From positions 705,001 through 769,000 of the forward strand of contig WPIO01000073.1 in assembly GCA_009760855.2 (NCBI GenBank): a stretch of 64,000 nt of DNA, written 5' to 3'. A program made the position numbers and the translations under genes. The stretch is from Cristatella mucedo (lineage: Eukaryota; Bryozoa; Phylactolaemata; Cristatellidae). Shown here in pieces: positions 56,593-64,000 of this stretch; position 1 is the stretch's first letter; every line of letters begins with the position of its first letter. The notes below the pieces were generated by a model. It was not told the DNA's origin. It saw only the letters and a program-made list of their open reading frames with translations, and did no database searches.

Positions 56593-59500
56593 ACAAATAA
56601 CTAAGCCAACGGCTGTTACTACTTTTATGCTATAAGTTATCTAGAGCATCAGAGTTCTGGCATTAGTCAAGAGGATGGAGACCTGATAAATGATTCATTT
56701 GACTCGACTTAACTCACGCGTCCATGACAGTGGATTTGCAAAGCCTCTTGGCTACTCCCTTTTACTTACAGATAGATGCATTGGGATGCAGCAGCTACAA
56801 ATAAAGCTGAGCCGAGCTCACACCCTAGACTAGCCAACTGCAACTAGGCGACAAAGTTATTAAGCCTCTTTGTGACGTTACAGATGGAGATGTATGCATA
56901 GATTAGGCAGAGCCAAAGCTCGGTTAAGCTCACTCTGCAATATAGAAAAGCTCTGAATTCTCTCCTTATTGAAAACTGCTTGGGCATTCAGAAGAACACT
57001 TTGGAAGGCAAGGTACCATAAATCAATGTGTGCGAGTCACTAAGTTGAAGTTGATATTCTTGGAATGTAGTCAGAAGTGTGAGTCGAAGTCGTGCCCAAG
57101 AGATATGACTTCTTAGGCTTTTGCAACAGTGTTTGCCCAACCAAGTTCAAGGTGAATGCAGTTGACCGAGGTCGAGGACTCGAGCCCTGAGGTATATCTG
57201 AAGTACCTGAACAAAGATGAAGTTCTCTTATGGCGCTATGCTAGTGGATCTATTTATTTAACAATGCCATGACCATGACGTAATCAATGAACGAGTCCTT
57301 GCATTCCTCAGAGGGGGGGGGGCAAAAAGAAAACTGGATGCAACCTAGAAATGCCTATGATGTGCACAAAAAGAAGCCATTCTAACCCAAACAAAATTCA
57401 AACCCAACACACACTCAAATGCAAAAGTATTTACTAAGGTGAATAGTACCACCACCAAGCCATATCCCGTCAGTTGGTTGACTCGCTCTTCGTGTAACAG
57501 CACTGAAAACGTGCGAACGAGGTGATTTAATATTTTCTATTATCAGAACTAATGTTATTAATGCACTAATGGGTACTCACACCAATAGGAGGTCGAACCA
57601 TGCCTGTTCTTTATGACTTCTTGTATTTGCCTGAGCATTAACTCAGTCAGATTTTTGGCAAACATCCGGAGTCATGCAGTCCCACAGTTGCTTAAGCCGA
57701 CCAAAAAGCTGCTCGGGGGAAGACGAGATTCTTTTCTCAGCTCTAAGTGAGCGCTCCAACCAGTCCCACGGATGCTCAATAGGTTTGAGATCGGGAGATT
57801 GGCTTGGCCAACTAGGACACCTTAATTGGTAAAGCATTGCTTCGTTGTCCTTGAAGTATGCTTGGTATCATTGTCCATTTGTCAAACGTAGTCCTCCCCC
57901 ACAAGAGCTCTGGTACACGGCATGCCAACATTTTTGACGATGTCCACGAACACGTTCCTGACCGAATCGACAGGATTATTCCCGTCGATTCCGTGTAAAG
58001 TTCCTAAGCTGGAAGCCAAAAGACAACACCAAACAAGCACACTTTTTTACCTCCATTCTTGAGCATAGTCTGCAAGCAGTCCGGGTGGTACTCTTCGACT
58101 TTTCTTCCACTGACAAAAGTCCTCCGCTTGCCATCTCCGTGGACCATGAATTTACCTTAATCGGTCCATAAAATACGGCCGCAGTCGGCAGCTGTAAAGC
58201 GGGGTGTTCGGGGGTCCACTGCAGACGGGATTTTCGTTGTCGTTCGTTAATTAATGGCTTGCGTTTACTAACTCTGTAACTTCTGTTAATGCCATGCTTC
58301 AAAACCATCCTACGAATCGTACCAACATTTACAGCCTTGCCGGTGGCATCTTCTAAGCTTTTGGAGAGAGCTCAAAGTGGTGCTTTCCTTTGATCCAGTG
58401 AGGCCAGTTTTAGCAGATGGTCATCTTTTTTTGCCATCGAACGTGGGCGGCTGGACCTTTGTAAGATGCCCATGCTACCAACCTGAAACTTCTTCTGCAG
58501 GTTATACCAGACAGATGCCTTGCTGATACCAAGCTTCCATGCTACCTTCACGTTGCTAAGACCCATCTTGTGATAGGCGACGATTTGGCCTTTCATTTCG
58601 CTATTTAGCTCCTTTGTCTTTCCCGTGGCAGATAAGCACCGTATGAGCAGCTCCACAAGCAAGTGGCATGGCCAGGAAGTGCAAAAAGAACTCCCCTCCT
58701 GCTCTCAAGTGCTTGACCAGAAAAATTGTTGGCCGTATAGGTTGCAATTAGGATAATCAAACTACAAACTCGATGTCGCCATTTTTAAAGGTACGATGTC
58801 GTTATAGGCCACCGCCGCGGTGTTTTTGTTTCAGCAGTCATCGTAGGTAGACACGGCCAGTCCATGTATTATGTTAACAAACGGGTTTATGTAAAAGCCG
58901 GCCAACACCGATGGGGGACCTCTGAGAGTGAATCGTTACTAAGTAAACGGTGTCTAATGCACCTCGTAAATACTTATGCGTGTGAGTGTATACAGTAACT
59001 CACCCTGGTGTGCTTGCTGTTGCAGCTGCAGGCGACAAAACTGTTGCTGTTTCGGCTACTCTATGCCGCCGTTTTGAGATCGGCTGGCTAACTGCTTCGT
59101 CTGCTTCGCTTTCAGAATCAATGCCCGATGCATCCTCCTCGCTTCCAGCTTCGTCACCTATAGAAAATTAGGCAACCACCGTGGAACCATATAAAAAGCT
59201 GAAGCAGTCAGCAAGCGATATGCATTCGACAGCATACTAATTCACACCCACAGACTCAAACCACAAATACTGCACTGCTTCATGAGCTCAATGCCAACAA
59301 ATGGTACTGCAAGATATATATTGCATCACGAGGCAATGTGGGTGGCAAATAGCACCATAAAGAGCACAGAGCAAATAGCACCATAAACAGTACAAACCAT
59401 ACGAGAGAAACTGGCTGACACTCTGTGTAGGCAGCTTCAAAAGGCCAGTTCCTGGTTCAGGCACCGTCACTTTTTGGAGCAACTTTGTTTGCCTTTATAG

Positions 59501-62088
59501 GCTCTGTTTGCTAGTGCAAAAACAAGCCAGCATAGTAAAAAAATATATAATTCATTTGTAAGATTATTCATATTTATTAGTATTACAGTTATTATATTAG
59601 TAATATATTTATTAGTATATGGATTATAAGTATTCCTAAAAGAACTTTATCTCTATACACAGCAAAGTTCTTACGCTGACCCACAAAGCCTGCCACGGCC
59701 TGGCTCCTTCGTACCTAGCTGAACCGTTGCACCAGTTTCAACTACCTCCCGCCCTCAGGTCCTGTATGGACAATAAATTTGCTGTCCCATTCCTCCGCTT
59801 CAAGACCGTTGGCGACAGAAACTTCAGCTCTGCAGGTCCTTGACTGTGGAACTCGCTTCCACAATTCTTACGCAACAACGACAACTCTCCTGCTGCCGAC
59901 GATGGCTCATCCTTTCCAGCCGTCCCGAGCTGCTACTTCCATGTCACTCACTACCTCAACTGCTCTCCTGACTCTGCTATGCTTCCCACTTTCTCTTTGA
60001 TGCGTGATACAAAGTCTGTTGGCTACCGAATGTGTACCGAAAGCCGCTTAGGCTGTGAGTGCGCTATACAAAACTCTCCTGCGTAACACCCACATAGTCT
60101 GTATGGCTTTGTGGAGTTACAGACTGAGGTACACTTTGTGGAGTTACAGACTGAGATACATTACAACCTTAATCAGGCACCTCACATATGCCACAGGGCT
60201 AGAGCTCACGCCAGTCATCAAATGCATTCACATCGACCTCGGTCGTTGAAGGCAAGCATCTTAACCACAGGGTCAAACCAGCCTGGCACTGCATAAACAG
60301 GCAATGTCGGGGAAATAGGTGCAAAACCCAGCAGATCCGTACGGTCTGTCGTCAACGGTGTAGCTGTCTCTTCGTACTACTTCTGTCAGCTCTTCACTGG
60401 CTCTCTATCAAGCATCCAATAGACTTCAAGATCCTCTCTCTGGCCTCCACCGCACTTCACAAGCTTGCTCCAGCCTACATATCTGACCTTGCACTTGCAG
60501 TGTGCTATCACAACACTTGCTCCCCAGCATACAGCCACCTGTCAGTCCCTTGCTCTAAATTGAAACCTTTCAGCAATCGGACCTTCAGCTCGCATGCATC
60601 AAAAGTATATAACTCGCTTCTGGCTATGGTCACCACCTGCATTGACTTTGCATCACTTAAGCTGCACTTAAAAAGGTGCTCTGCTCTGCTCAGCAGCTTT
60701 TTCTACGCCAAAGTGAACTTGAAGTCTCTTTTCCTGCATGCTTTGCGAATTTACCTGCGCATGACTCGGAGATTGTTACTAACCAGGGATCCAACTAACT
60801 AGTTGCCCTGAGTGTCGATAGCCCATAGCAGCGATGTTTGGCTTAGCACAACTTTGGGGTGGAGCCTGGTGTAAAAACTTAACAGCGTTTGGCCAGCATG
60901 CCTTGCAATCCAGATTTCATTTCAAGAATGGTATATTGTTTATGATGCAGCTACTAGGCTTCGCCAGTGACAGTCTTATACGAATTTTTTTTGCATCAAT
61001 GGCAGGGCTCGAGAACCTTTAAAGCCTCAAGACAGATTCATTAAGCGTATCTATACCCTGAAGTGCTCTCAGTGCGATTCGGCAATGTCCATTTGCTTAA
61101 GCTCTCCTCTGTTACGGTCAAGTGTGCAGCAGACTCGAGTTGGAACTCAAGAAAACATCATGGCGGTAATAGGCACCCCCACAGGCCACACATACACTTT
61201 TATGAACGAACAGAGCAGCCGCAAGGTGCAGCCGGTGCAAGTGCATGCTCTGTACTCGGAGGCAGCTGGGTACGAGCTGCTTCTCATGCCTTTGCTGCCA
61301 TATATTACAACTCGATACTGATATTCAATCTTCAGCTCAAGTTTGAAAAAGGATAATTTGTTAAGGCAGATCGAAACGAGGAAACTGAGAAATAACACGA
61401 ATGAAGGAATTCACGAGGACCGGCCTGAAAAGAAGATAAGCTGTCGCAGCCACGGGTTTAGATATGACTTGGGCATAATAAATCTGGCAAGCTCCACAAT
61501 TACAGACTTGCAATGCCTCGTGACCTGCCGCCAACAATCTTCTGGAGAATTATGAAATAGTGAGCTGATTGCTTGCCATTCGTACTATTTCCTAAATGTA
61601 CCCAACAATGCTCATTGCCAACCACTAGGATCAGTATTTGAAATTAGCTACTCAATACGAAAATTAGACAGCACCTAATCATGACCATGTCGCAAGAGTG
61701 AAAAGTTTGTACTATCTCAGCATTGGGGACGGGACGATTAATGGAACATGTAAAGCCAATAACAAAGGGCTGATCTAATCTTCATCGACAAGCAGATTTT
61801 CAGCAGCCATTAAAATCGGAGTACTTAAATAATTACGTAGGCCTGGGTAATCCATCGACATTTTCAGCAGGCCGATGTTTCACACCAAGAAATCGCGCTT
61901 AGGGTCAGCGACCAAAAGAAGATAAACAGGCACAATTTCGCTTAATACTACGGTCAAAAAATTATAAAAATAGGATTATCAAGTAATAAAAATTTGCAAG
62001 TCATATACAAACCTGATGGAACATAGTCTACGTCGCCTTCGTCTTCCGAGTCAGACGTCGGACCGTGCAAAGCGCCGCGCTCAGCCAT
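49382..62088 (-). CDS. CFDP1: CFDP1-like (BCNT/Swc5 family) gene, eight exons joined
   Basis: Exons in order are 62088-62013, 59157-59004, 55563-55353, 55247-55183, 53974-53834, 51903-51831, 51730-51645 and 49490-49382. They sum to 915 bases, 304 residues plus stop (human CFDP1 is 299). Every junction is GT-AG and every split codon rejoins. The N-terminus is acidic (SDSEDEGDVDYVPSG), the middle has KKKSDELWSSFL, and the C-terminus is the BCNT domain (SGLNSVLDMIGKKPK, HDWDKFKEEQ, YIGRQEFLNRVDARQFE). CFDP1 is a nuclear protein related to yeast Swc5 of the SWR1 H2A.Z-exchange complex. The acidic region is shorter than in mammals and replaced partly by Ala/Ser-rich sequence. The gene converges on the Cas gene. 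Confidence 0.94.
50077..50168. repeat. (CA)n microsatellite
   Basis: About 92 bp of CA in CFDP1 intron 7. Confidence 0.97.
50425..50585 (+). mobile_element. SINE-2 copy
   Basis: cacgacccaggtcgtaggtt, cgagttctgcagttggcgat (B box and body), cccactgcaagaggcggtga, tgttgctatgtgcacgaggc. In CFDP1 intron 7. Confidence 0.8.
50745..51285 (-). mobile_element. LINE-C fragment, longest minus-strand copy
   Basis: ctgtaactccacaagg, ttacatagcgcactcaaagc, gatagtcgacatactccttc, gaagtagcagctcaagatga, cacagtctatgatcttcag in the LINE-C order. It lies inside CFDP1 intron 7. Confidence 0.75.
51298..51415 (-). mobile_element. LINE-A tail fragment
   Basis: AAT repeats, then caccctgagagaactaaatc and aggtacttcacatatgg: reversed, diverged tail. 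Confidence 0.7.
51455..51552 (-). mobile_element. LINE-A tail fragment
   Basis: AAT repeats, then gcacttgataaagcgccctc, agagaacttaatctctttct, aggcgctttacatttgctgc: a near-consensus reversed tail about 90 bp from CFDP1 exon 7. Confidence 0.9.
51645..51730 (-). CDS. CFDP1: CFDP1 exon 7 (BCNT domain)
   Basis: Acceptor gaactgctgcag, donor GG|GTGAGT, phase 0 in, phase 2 out. It encodes DKSKHDWDKFKEEQNISDEL then KTFNRGKGG, matching the conserved KSKLDW.SFKEEEGI.EEL..(F/H)NRGK(E)G core of the BCNT domain. The Trp in HDW is a family-invariant residue. Confidence 0.97.
51831..51903 (-). CDS. CFDP1: CFDP1 exon 6 (start of BCNT domain)
   Basis: Acceptor cactttatatttcccag, donor CTC|GTAAGT, phase 2 in, phase 0 out. 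It encodes PAKRPSGLNSVLDMIGKK then PKISVL, matching SG.SS(L/V)LGKIGAKKQK.STL of vertebrate CFDP1. The intron to exon 7 is only 100 bp. Confidence 0.95.
52046..52114. repeat. (CA)n microsatellite
   Basis: About 70 bp of CA. It interrupts the 3' part of the adjacent minus-strand SINE-2. Confidence 0.97.
52115..52228 (-). mobile_element. SINE-2 truncated at a (CA)n run
   Basis: The plus strand shows the reversed B box (gggaatcgaaccgatgacct), reversed head (agctgccttacctaagtgtg) and body (gcccactgcggg) up to cttgcagtgacga, where the microsatellite begins. Confidence 0.75.
52229..53244. other. CFDP1 intron 5, possible decayed LINE
   Basis: 52290-52620 carries weak LINE-like signatures (agcccgaa..gagaatgaaatgtccta, tgacgggacctcgaagttga, cagcatagctgcca) in minus orientation. 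Too diverged to assign. Confidence 0.35.
53245..53340 (-). mobile_element. Diverged LINE tail fragment
   Basis: AAT repeats followed by tatagcatgccaagagaact and cacatgctggaaaggaagc. Weak match to the LINE-A end. Confidence 0.5.
53458..53535 (+). mobile_element. tRNA-like fragment (SINE head)
   Basis: tagcgtagtggtaaaagc is a textbook A box, but no B box with correct spacing is found, so this is not a tRNA gene. Confidence 0.45.
53834..53974 (-). CDS. CFDP1: CFDP1 exon 5 (low-complexity linker)
   Basis: Acceptor cattctcttttgcacag, donor GG|GTGAGA, phase 2 at both ends, 141 bases. It encodes IGKTSSPTPAVSLSQGQ then a Ser/Ala-rich linker ending ASDAAAAAG. The junctions rejoin as V-I-G-K and A-G-P-A-K-R. 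Conservation is low, as expected for this linker in the family. The assignment rests on phase agreement and position between the FAGED exon and the BCNT exons. Confidence 0.85.
54393..54417. repeat. (TA)n at SINE end
   Basis: About 25 bp of TA forming the 3' end of the SINE-1 copy that follows. Confidence 0.9.
54418..54555 (-). mobile_element. SINE-1
   Basis: gttcttatgtatagcacccc, actcaatctcaattcaggca, ggggctcgagccaacgatct (reversed B box), agcaccttaactgctggacc (reversed A box). Confidence 0.85.
54575..54745 (+). mobile_element. SINE-2 copy
   Basis: ccatgacccaggtcatgggt, tcgagttctgcagcgggcga, gtgacagcctgtaagtctct, tctgtcgctatagaaattag, gaatcggctaaccttta. Head to tail with the adjacent SINE-1. 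Confidence 0.8.
55093..55150. repeat. (CA)n microsatellite
   Basis: About 55 bp of CA with CG variants, 33 bp from CFDP1 exon 4. Confidence 0.95.
55183..55247 (-). CDS. CFDP1: CFDP1 exon 4 (FAGE motif)
   Basis: Acceptor ggattttattttag, donor GT|GTAAGT, phase 0 in, phase 2 out. It encodes DKSNGKKSESPQTFSFAGED then V, corresponding to the K(V/I)FDFAGEEV segment of vertebrate CFDP1. The intron to exon 3 is 105 bp. Confidence 0.9.
55353..55563 (-). CDS. CFDP1: CFDP1 exon 3 (DELW motif, Ala-rich tail)
   Basis: Acceptor gaacgaacgtgctgcag, donor GCG|GTAAGA, phase 2 in, phase 0 out. It encodes ITKAALEAQEKKKSDELWSS then FLGKVGEDG. KKK.DELW.SFL..VG is the hallmark of metazoan CFDP1. The rest is Ala/Ser-rich (AGTAAAASAASAA) and has no clear mammalian counterpart. 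Confidence 0.93.
55564..56514. other. CFDP1 intron 2, nothing recognised
   Basis: AT-rich intronic sequence. Confidence 0.4.
56515..56588. repeat. (CT)n microsatellite
   Basis: About 72 bp of CT in CFDP1 intron 2. Confidence 0.97.
57130..57250 (+). mobile_element. SINE-1 (variant with gaatgca insertion)
   Basis: caaggtgaatgcagttgacc, gaggactcgagccctgagg, gaagtacctgaacaaagatg, aagttctcttatggcgctat. It shares the gtgaatgcaatcgac-type insertion with the copy at 3335. Confidence 0.8.
57590..58665 (-). pseudogene. Tc1/mariner transposase relic, nearly full length
   Basis: In minus-strand order: an N-terminal helix-turn-helix (TKELNSEMKGQIVAYHKMGL, VAWKLGISKASVWYNLQKKF), a second DNA-binding part (TIRRMVLKHGINRSYRVSKR), the region of the first catalytic Asp (ILWTD.GKFMVHGDGKRRTF), QMDNDTKHTSRTTKQCF, and SWPSQSPDLKPIEHPWDWLE. 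At least four frame changes and stops separate them, so it is inactive. It resides in CFDP1 intron 2. Terminal inverted repeats were not identified by eye. Confidence 0.88.
59004..59157 (-). CDS. CFDP1: CFDP1 exon 2 (acidic region)
   Basis: Acceptor taattttctatag, donor GG|GTGAGT, phase 1 in, phase 2 out, 154 bases. It encodes GDEAGSEEDASGIDSESEAD, then a basic patch ISKRRHR and an Ala/Ser/Thr-rich end. It follows exon 1 as DYVPS-G-DEAGSEED, matching the acidic N-terminal part of CFDP1. It is far shorter than the mammalian acidic segment. Confidence 0.88.
59640..60165 (+). mobile_element. LINE-C copy in coding orientation
   Basis: The plus strand encodes KVLTLTHKACHGLAPSYLAE, LRFKTVGDRNFSSAG and WNSLPQFLRNN, the typical LINE C-terminal block. 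The LINE-C 3' UTR follows (aatgtgtaccgaaagccgct, agtgcgctatacaaaactct, tttgtggagttacag). The last 26 bp are tandemly repeated at 60111-60160. It shows that the minus-strand LINE-C copies elsewhere are LINE 3' ends. Confidence 0.8.
60165..60292 (-). mobile_element. SINE-1 copy
   Basis: aatcaggcacctcacatatg, ccacagggctagagctcacg (reversed degenerate B box), gaatgcattcacatcgacct, cttaaccacagggtcaaacc. Confidence 0.7.
60310..60835 (+). mobile_element. LINE-B 3' fragment
   Basis: Encodes decayed LINE C-terminal pieces (LHWLSIKHPIDFKILSLAS-like, FSNRTFSSHASKVYNSL, TTCIDFASLKLHLKR). The 3' UTR gttactaaccagggatccaa, ctagttgccctgagtgtcg matches the LINE-B UTR at 48450-48500. Confidence 0.78.
60836..62012. 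other. CFDP1 intron 1, nothing recognised
   Basis: AT-rich intronic sequence without recognised repeats. Confidence 0.4.
62013..62088 (-). CDS. CFDP1: CFDP1 exon 1 (start codon, acidic N-terminus)
   Basis: ATG at 62088-62086 has A at -3 and G at +4. It encodes MAERGALHGPTSDSEDEGDV then DYVPS, with donor G|GTTTGT in phase 1. The SDSEDE.DVDYVPSG block matches the N-terminus of vertebrate CFDP1 (EEDEDYVPSG). The DVDYVP segment sits where Swc5 relatives have their histone-binding DEF/Y motif (family knowledge; binding here is inferred). Confidence 0.93.
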
Positions 62089-62091
62089 GCT

Positions 62092-62099
62092 CCGGAAGT
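62092..62099 (+). promoter_or_regulatory. ETS-type motif at CFDP1 start
   Basis: CCGGAAGT lies immediately 5' of the CFDP1 ATG within a small CpG-rich patch (62030-62130), typical of TATA-less housekeeping promoters. Because it is only a few bases from the ATG, the main transcript may begin very close by. Confidence 0.4.
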
Positions 62100-62309
62100 A
62101 CCTTACCGCCGGGCGATAATGGATTCACTAAGCGACATTCCCAACAAAAGCGCATCCGGTTTCTGGTTACTGCCAGCCAACAGCGAAGTTCGTTGATACG
62201 GCTCAGCTTTGACCAACTAGTACCGTAGGACTTGCCACTAGTGTTTTTTTTTCAGCACCTGCATAATTTTATTAACGCGTTGCATCGGCTCCTTAACTGA
62301 AGTCCTTAT

Positions 62310-62940
62310 AATAATAATAATACTTTGTATAGCCCCCTCAGAGAACCGAATCTCTTTCCAGGAACTCTACAGATGCTGTAGCAGACCAATGAGATCTGAG
62401 GCCGCTATATAGATGTGTTGATATTATTATTATTATTAGGACCTAATGATTAGTGGTAACGTTCGCAATTCCATCAAGCATAACATTGTAAGATGTGACA
62501 TGCACAGGGTCAACGTGTTGATATGGTTACCAGCAACAGGCGAACTTTCAGCACGGATAAGCATAAAAAGAACGAATCACAAGGACTCACTAAATTATGT
62601 AATAAACAGGTGTTTTTTAAGCTTCTTTTTAAATGTCGTCAAGTCAGGGGTGCCATGACGTCAGTCGGGAGTAATTTCCGGGCTTGTGGAGCGTAGGAAA
62701 TAAAAGCACGCTCTCCAAAGGTTTTGTGGTCAATACGCTGCTTGATGTGGAGCCAATGCAGCCCGGCGAAAGGTGGCATTATTTTGAAACTGCGACGCTG
62801 ACGGCAGACAACCCTAGCAGCTGAATTTTGCAAAAAATGTAAGCACCTGATTGCACAGGCCAGTAGATCAGCAAGCATTGAGTTACAGGAGTTGAGGCGG
62901 AAACTCCTGGAATAGATACGGAGGTTGTTGCAAAGTATCG
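62310..62940 (-). mobile_element. LINE-A-like 3' fragment
   Basis: Two reversed tails (62310-62400; a plus-like remnant at 62400-62440), then minus-strand coding remnants LHFLQNSAARVVCRQRRS, LHWLHIKQRIDHK and FGERAFISYAPQARKLLPT. It lies about 220 bp upstream of the CFDP1 start. Confidence 0.8.
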
Positions 62941-63965
62941 CCCAGTTTCCTTCTTTTTTTGTCAAAGATTCTTGAGAAAATTGTCGCTAAGAAAGAAGTG
63001 GCACAAATTGAAAAGAATGAAATGTTAGAAAAAATTTCAATCGAGGTACAAGCGGCAGCTTTCCACTGAAACTGTTCTACTCCGTGTAATCAATGACATC
63101 CTACGCAGCAACGACGACGGGAATGTCACTGCTCTAGCTCGGCTAGATCTATCAGCTGCCTTTGACACCATTAATCACGATGTCCTACTTGGAACGATTG
63201 ATAACAACGATCGATCTGGCAGACGAGGCACTCGTCGTTGAGATCATACTTGTCCGATCGTGTTCAATCCGTGTCGTATGGGGGTCAGGTCTTATCCACC
63301 GGACCGGTCACCCGATGAGTCCCTCAAGGGTCCGTCCTCGGTCAGTTGCTGCTCTCCATTTGTACTCAACCTCTCGGAAAAGTGATTTAGGCCCATGGAG
63401 TAGGATATCAGTTTTATGCTGACATTACTCAGCTGGATTTGCAATTTAACCGTCGGAATCTGCTACAGCAACTGATAAACTGAATTCTTGCCTTGCCGAT
63501 ATTAGATCCTGTATGTCGGCATATTTCCTCAAACTAAACGACGAATAAACTGAACTGCTGCTCTTAGGACATCCTAAGCTTGTTGATGAACTAGAGGGCT
63601 TTGCACTTCTAATAGGTGATGCTGTTGTGTGGCCGTCACCACGTGGTCGGATTTAGGTGTCGCCTTCGACATCTGCCTAAACTTTGAAAGCTTCTTTCAG
63701 AAGACTGCGTCCACAGGTAGCCATCACGTCCGATCCCTATCTTAGATTAGGAGCCGTCTTCCTCGGTGGGTTGCAACAAATTGAAGTAGCTCCTTAGTTC
63801 TGTCTCGGCTAGATTATTGTAATTTCCTTTTGGCAGGGCTACCAAAAAAGCATCTATACCACTGCAGCTGGCTATGAGTATGGCTGCAAGGCTATTTTGG
63901 AAATCCCAGAGGATTGACCATGTGTCTCCTCTGCTAAAAGAGCAAGGATGGCTGCCTGTTGATCA
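62915..63965 (+). pseudogene. LINE-B reverse transcriptase, decayed
   Basis: In broken frames: KYRPVSFF, LSTETVLLRVINDILRSN, NVTALARLDLSAAFDTINH, the GVPQGSVLG equivalent near 63320, FYADITQLDLQF (YADD changed to YADI), then thumb and C-terminal pieces to WKSQRIDHVSPLLKEQGWLP. It therefore shows the part deleted from the copy at 46560. It joins abruptly to a LINE-A-like tail at 63966. Confidence 0.85.
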
Positions 63966-64000
63966 ACTTTGCAGCAAATGTAAAGCGCCTAGCAAGAGAT
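63966..64000 (+). mobile_element. LINE-A-type tail, cut by window end
   Basis: ctttgcagcaaatgtaaagc, gcctagcaagagat. The element continues past the window. Confidence 0.8.

Overview
The window is animal nuclear DNA: spliced genes with GT-AG introns, CpG-rich 5' ends, several LINE and SINE families, Tc1/mariner relics and long simple repeats. No prokaryotic, CRISPR or organellar features are visible. Two protein-coding genes can be reconstructed exon by exon. They point to a deuterostome, most likely a chordate, because they are BCAR1-like (p130Cas family) and CFDP1-like (BCNT family), which are neighbours on human 16q23.1. The species cannot be named from sequence alone.

Layout. 1-3.6 kb: LINE and SINE debris and a CpG-rich stretch. 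3.6-21.3 kb, plus strand: a four-exon Cas-family docking-protein gene. A tiny first coding exon lies in a CpG island, then come an SH3 exon, a 1.6 kb exon with YxxP motifs and the serine-rich helical bundle, and a last exon with the YDYI motif and FAT-like C-terminal domain. About 877 residues are predicted if one frame break in a CAG/CGG tract of exon 3 is bridged. Its introns hold an inverted-repeat hairpin, a ~710 bp pyrimidine tract, a G-rich minisatellite and two inverted SINE pairs. 21.3-48.9 kb: a repeat-rich intergenic region (L2-clade LINE fragments, SINEs, a short MITE, a Tc1 relic, a nested-repeat block and a LINE with a 607-codon open frame). 48.9-62.1 kb, minus strand: a complete eight-exon CFDP1-like gene. 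Every intron phase matches and the total is exactly 304 codons plus stop. 62.3-64 kb: further LINE copies.

The two genes are convergent (tail to tail). Cas proteins are adhesion and tyrosine-kinase scaffolds in the cytoplasm. CFDP1 is a nuclear chromatin factor related to yeast Swc5. No functional link is implied beyond conserved neighbourhood.

Mobile DNA. At least four L2-like LINE lineages are distinguishable, here called A-D. A ends in a tail with tgtaaagcgcctag and (ATT)n. Two tRNA-derived SINE families are called 1 and 2. SINE-1 carries a LINE-A-like 3' tail and usually ends in (TA)n. Most simple repeats are attached to these elements. All family assignments are by eye and need alignment to confirm.
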